Shown here piece after piece: positions 7,529 to 9,602 of a stretch of 9,602 nucleotides of DNA. The notes under the pieces were generated by a model that was not told where the DNA came from, searched no databases, and saw nothing but the letters and a program-made list of their open reading frames with translations. Made by a program: the position numbers and the translations under genes. The DNA is taken from assembly GCA_026988135.1 (NCBI GenBank), contig JALSLT010000081.1, forward strand, positions 1 through 9,602, in the 5' to 3' direction. Source of the DNA: Desulfurobacterium sp. (GTDB taxonomy: Bacteria > Aquificota > Aquificia > Desulfurobacteriales > Desulfurobacteriaceae). Positions within the stretch are counted from its first letter, which is position 1, and every line of letters starts with the position of its first letter.

Positions 7529-8347
7529 TTGGAGGAATTACTGTTTGTTGCAATTACTACTGCTTTAAAAGCAGGTGATGCGATTATGAAGATTTATGAA
7601 AGGGATTTTACTGTGGAGGAGAAGGAGGATAAATCTCCTCTCACTGAGGCGGATAAAGTTTCTCACAGAATAATAGTTACTCATCTTCACGATTTTCCTG
7701 TTCTTTCGGAAGAGGGAAAGGAGATCCCTTATGAAGAGAGAAAAAACTGGAAAAAGCTCTGGATTGTTGATCCGCTTGATGGAACGAAGGAGTTTATAAA
7801 AAGAAACGGAGAGTTTACAGTTAATATAGCGTTTGTTGAAAAAGGTATTCCTGTTCTTGGTGTTGTTTATGCTCCTGCCATAGGAGTTCTTTATTACGGT
7901 GGGCAGGGCTTTGGGGCTTTTAAGGTGGGAAATGGAGACTTTTCTTTTCTTGAAAATATTACATCCGGGGAGATTTTCTGGAGGGAGCTCTCAAATGTGG
8001 CTGTTTCTTTGCCTTTCATTGATAATAGAGATGAAGTTGTTGTTGTCGCTTCAAGGTCTCATAAAAATCCGGAAACGGAGCGGTTTATAAAGAAAGTTGA
8101 GAGAAAGTATGGAAAGGTTAAAACAGTTTCTCAGGGAAGCTCTTTAAAGCTTACTGCTGTTGCTGAGGGGAAAGCGGATATCTATCCAAGGATTGCCCCG
8201 ACAATGGAGTGGGATACTGCTGCCGGGCAGGCAGTTGTGGAAGCTGCAGGAGGTAAAGTTGTTAAGCTTGAAACCGGTGAGCCATTGAAATATAACAGGG
8301 TAAATCTTTTGAACCCACATTTTGTTGTCTATAAAAAAGGGTTCTAA
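7529..8347 (+). CDS. cysQ: CysQ-like 3'(2'),5'-bisphosphate nucleotidase of the inositol monophosphatase superfamily
   Basis: The 272-residue product belongs to the Mg-dependent, lithium-sensitive phosphatase superfamily. The metal-binding motifs are present in order: SPLTEAD (36-42), LSEEG (59-63, Glu61 and Glu62), WIVDPLDGTKEF (78-89, with Asp81, Asp84 and Thr86) and EWDTAAGQAVVEAAGG (227-242, Asp229). The DPLDGTKEF form with KEF and the closing WDTAAGQ are characteristic of CysQ, which dephosphorylates adenosine 3',5'-bisphosphate (pAp) left from sulfate activation and acyl-carrier-protein loading. An inositol monophosphatase or fructose-bisphosphatase is the alternative, but is less likely. 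It is slightly longer than E. coli CysQ (246). It uses a TTG start 10 bases after the EAL stop and appears to be the last gene of the trpB operon. No clear terminator follows. Confidence 0.88.
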   Translation: MEELLFVAITTALKAGDAIMKIYERDFTVEEKEDKSPLTEADKVSHRIIVTHLHDFPVLSEEGKEIPYEERKNWKKLWIVDPLDGTKEFIKRNGEFTVNIAFVEKGIPVLGVVYAPAIGVLYYGGQGFGAFKVGNGDFSFLENITSGEIFWRELSNVAVSLPFIDNRDEVVVVASRSHKNPETERFIKKVERKYGKVKTVSQGSSLKLTAVAEGKADIYPRIAPTMEWDTAAGQAVVEAAGGKVVKLETGEPLKYNRVNLLNPHFVVYKKGF

Positions 8348-8389
8348 TGATTGGAAAAATGTATTTTTAGTTTTTTAGCATATAATATA

Positions 8390-8418
8390 TTGACAACAGC
8401 AGATAAGACTTCTATAAT
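8390..8418 (+). promoter_or_regulatory. Consensus sigma-70 promoter of the arsR-accD operon
   Basis: TTGACA (8390-8395) and TATAAT (8413-8418) match both consensus hexamers exactly, with the optimal 17-bp spacer. Start of transcription is expected near 8425, leaving a leader of about 48 bases before the regulator's ATG at 8473. The -35 overlaps the AATATATT palindrome at 8384-8391. The remaining gap from 8348 shows no gene. Confidence 0.85.
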
Positions 8419-8472
8419 TTAAGATAATCGCATTAAAATTAAGCTTTTTTTATTTTCGGAAAGGAGGATTAA

Positions 8473-8784
8473 ATGGCAAAATCAAAATCGCAGGTACTTG
8501 ATGAGGGAAGGCTTGAGGAAGGGGCCGAGTGTCTGAAAGCTCTTGCGTCTCCGGTAAGGTTAAAGATACTTTTTAAGCTCAAAGAGCAGCCTATGTGTGT
8601 AACTGATCTTGAGAAGGAACTGGGTATTTCTCAGTCTTCTTTGTCTCAGCACTTGAGGACACTTAGATACAAAGGAATAGTTGACAAAAAGAGGGAAGGG
8701 AACAAAGTTTATTATACTATAGCTTCTGATGCTTTTCTTCAGTTACTTGATACGCTCCCACAGATTATCTGTTTTAAAAGGTAG
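8473..8784 (+). CDS. ArsR/SmtB-family winged-helix transcriptional regulator
   Basis: The 103-residue protein is a small dimeric DNA-binding repressor type. LKALASPVRLKILFKL (21-36) is the classic ArsR N-terminal helix pair. VTDLEKELGISQSSLSQHLRTL (43-64) is the helix-turn-helix with the SLSQHL recognition helix, and GIVDKKREGNKVYYTIA (68-84) is the wing. It has three cysteines: Cys20, Cys42 in MCVTDL and Cys100 in QIICFKR. Cys42 sits at the place of the first cysteine of the ArsR metal motif, but the full CxC pair is absent. A cysteine at the C-terminal helix recalls thiol or persulfide sensors of this family, though the ligand cannot be assigned. The ATG follows AAGGAGG (8461-8467) and a perfect promoter. 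The stop is 5 bases from accD, so they are very likely cotranscribed, possibly with autoregulation. Confidence 0.9.
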   Translation: MAKSKSQVLDEGRLEEGAECLKALASPVRLKILFKLKEQPMCVTDLEKELGISQSSLSQHLRTLRYKGIVDKKREGNKVYYTIASDAFLQLLDTLPQIICFKR

Positions 8785-8789
8785 GTGAT

Positions 8790-9602
8790 ATGTTTGGAAA
8801 ATTGTTCAGGAAAGGTATTTTGTCTGGACAGGAGCAAAAGTCTGCGGTTCCTTCCGGATTATGGATAAAGTGTAATAAATGTAAGAGTTTGCTTTTCAAA
8901 GGGGAGCTTGAAGAGAATTTAATGGTGTGTACCAAATGTGGGTTCCATTTTTCTGTGAATGCAAAAGATAGACTTTATTATCTGTTTGACGACGGAGTTT
9001 ATACTGAGCTTGATACTGATCTTGAGCCAAGGGATATTCTCGGATTTTCAGATATAAAGTCCTATACCGAAAGGATAGCTTTAGCCCGGAGAAAGACAGG
9101 ACTTGAAGATGCTGTGGTTAATGCTAAAGGGAAGGTAGCTGGTATTGAAAGTTTTGCTTCCTGCTTTGATTTCAATTTTATGGGTGGAAGCATGGGCTCG
9201 GTGGTCGGTGAGAAAATTACAAGGAATATAGAAAGGGCTGCCGATGAAGGGAAACCTTTTATCTGTATCTCCTCTTCAGGAGGAGCAAGGATGCAGGAAG
9301 GGATAATATCTCTTATGCAGATGGCAAAGACATCAGCGGCTCTTGCTCGTCTTGATGAAAAAGGGATTCCTTACATATCCGTTTTGACTCATCCGACAAT
9401 GGGTGGTGTGTCGGCAAGCTTTGCGTTTTTGGGAGATGTGATAATTGCAGAGCCGGGAGCTCTTATTGGTTTTGCTGGTCCCCGGGTTATTGAGCAGACT
9501 ATAAGGCAAAAACTTCCCAAAGGGTTTCAACGGGCTGAATTTCTTCTTGAGCACGGTCTTATAGATAAGGTTGTTGAAAGGAAAGACTTGAAGTCGGTTA
9601 TA
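8790..9602 (+). CDS. accD: Acetyl-CoA carboxylase carboxyltransferase beta subunit (AccD), 3' end beyond the window
   Basis: The frame is open from ATG at 8790 to the last base, giving 271 residues. Bacterial AccD is usually 280-305, so only a short C-terminus is missing. AccD pairs with AccA to move the carboxyl group from biotin to acetyl-CoA, forming malonyl-CoA for fatty acid synthesis. The N-terminal zinc ribbon is visible at Cys28, Cys31, Cys47 and Cys50 (CNKC and CTKC). The crotonase-fold core follows with NFMGGSMGSVVGEKI (129-143), SSSGGARMQEG (161-171) and the glycine-rich HPTMGGVSASFAFLGD (201-216). EPGALIGFAGPRVIEQT (221-237) completes the family signature. The start is preceded by AGGTAGGTGAT, and the arsR-type gene lies 5 bases upstream. 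Confidence 0.96.
   Translation, partial: MFGKLFRKGILSGQEQKSAVPSGLWIKCNKCKSLLFKGELEENLMVCTKCGFHFSVNAKDRLYYLFDDGVYTELDTDLEPRDILGFSDIKSYTERIALARRKTGLEDAVVNAKGKVAGIESFASCFDFNFMGGSMGSVVGEKITRNIERAADEGKPFICISSSGGARMQEGIISLMQMAKTSAALARLDEKGIPYISVLTHPTMGGVSASFAFLGDVIIAEPGALIGFAGPRVIEQTIRQKLPKGFQRAEFLLEHGLIDKVVERKDLKSVI

Noticed and set aside
8355..8368. AAAAAT-GT-ATTTTT inverted repeat after cysQ as a terminator
   Set aside because: The stem is all A-T with a two-base loop, too weak for a convincing hairpin terminator in AT-rich DNA.
8381..8386. A second TATAAT as an additional -10 box
   Set aside because: No -35-like hexamer lies 16-18 bp upstream. The nearest, TTGGAA at 8351, is 24 bp away.
8416..8440. 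AATTTAA / TTAAAATT imperfect dyad as the ArsR operator
   Set aside because: The arms are short, imperfect and pure A/T, so they are expected by chance here. Footprinting would be needed.

Overview
The window is a compact, AT-rich bacterial chromosome segment in which every confident gene lies on the + strand with very short gaps or overlaps. The proteins are rich in Lys, Glu and Ile. An oxygen-sensitive class III ribonucleotide reductase is present, which points to an anaerobe, probably thermophilic. The gene set and style would fit a low-GC member of the Aquificota such as the Desulfurobacteriaceae. That placement is an inference from composition and gene content only.

Region 1 (1-5017) is a tightly coupled operon closed by a strong hairpin terminator: metE (cobalamin-independent methionine synthase), nrdG (radical-SAM activase), and a class III anaerobic ribonucleotide reductase encoded as two separate polypeptides. 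The first, 514 aa, carries the catalytic barrel and the thiyl-radical cysteine. The second, 177 aa, carries the zinc site and the predicted glycyl-radical site. The two halves share one reading frame but are separated by tandem stops (TAA TGA), with a good ribosome binding site serving a new ATG. MetE makes methionine, which is the precursor of the AdoMet that NrdG cleaves to generate the NrdD radical, so the operon may be metabolically coherent.

Region 2 (about 5020-8347) appears to be a second operon: trpB (tryptophan synthase beta, GTG start), a GGDEF-EAL protein with a degenerate GGDEF domain and an apparently complete EAL active site (GTG start overlapping the trpB stop), and a CysQ-like 3'(2'),5'-bisphosphate nucleotidase (TTG start, with its ribosome binding site overlapping the previous stop).

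Region 3 (8348-9602) begins with a consensus-perfect sigma-70 promoter (TTGACA, 17 bp, TATAAT). It drives a small ArsR-family regulator followed after 5 bp by accD, the acetyl-CoA carboxylase carboxyltransferase beta subunit, which runs off the window end.

The most notable item is the split NrdD with its unusual C-terminal glycyl-radical half. No CRISPR array, tRNA, rRNA, insertion sequence or phage gene was seen.
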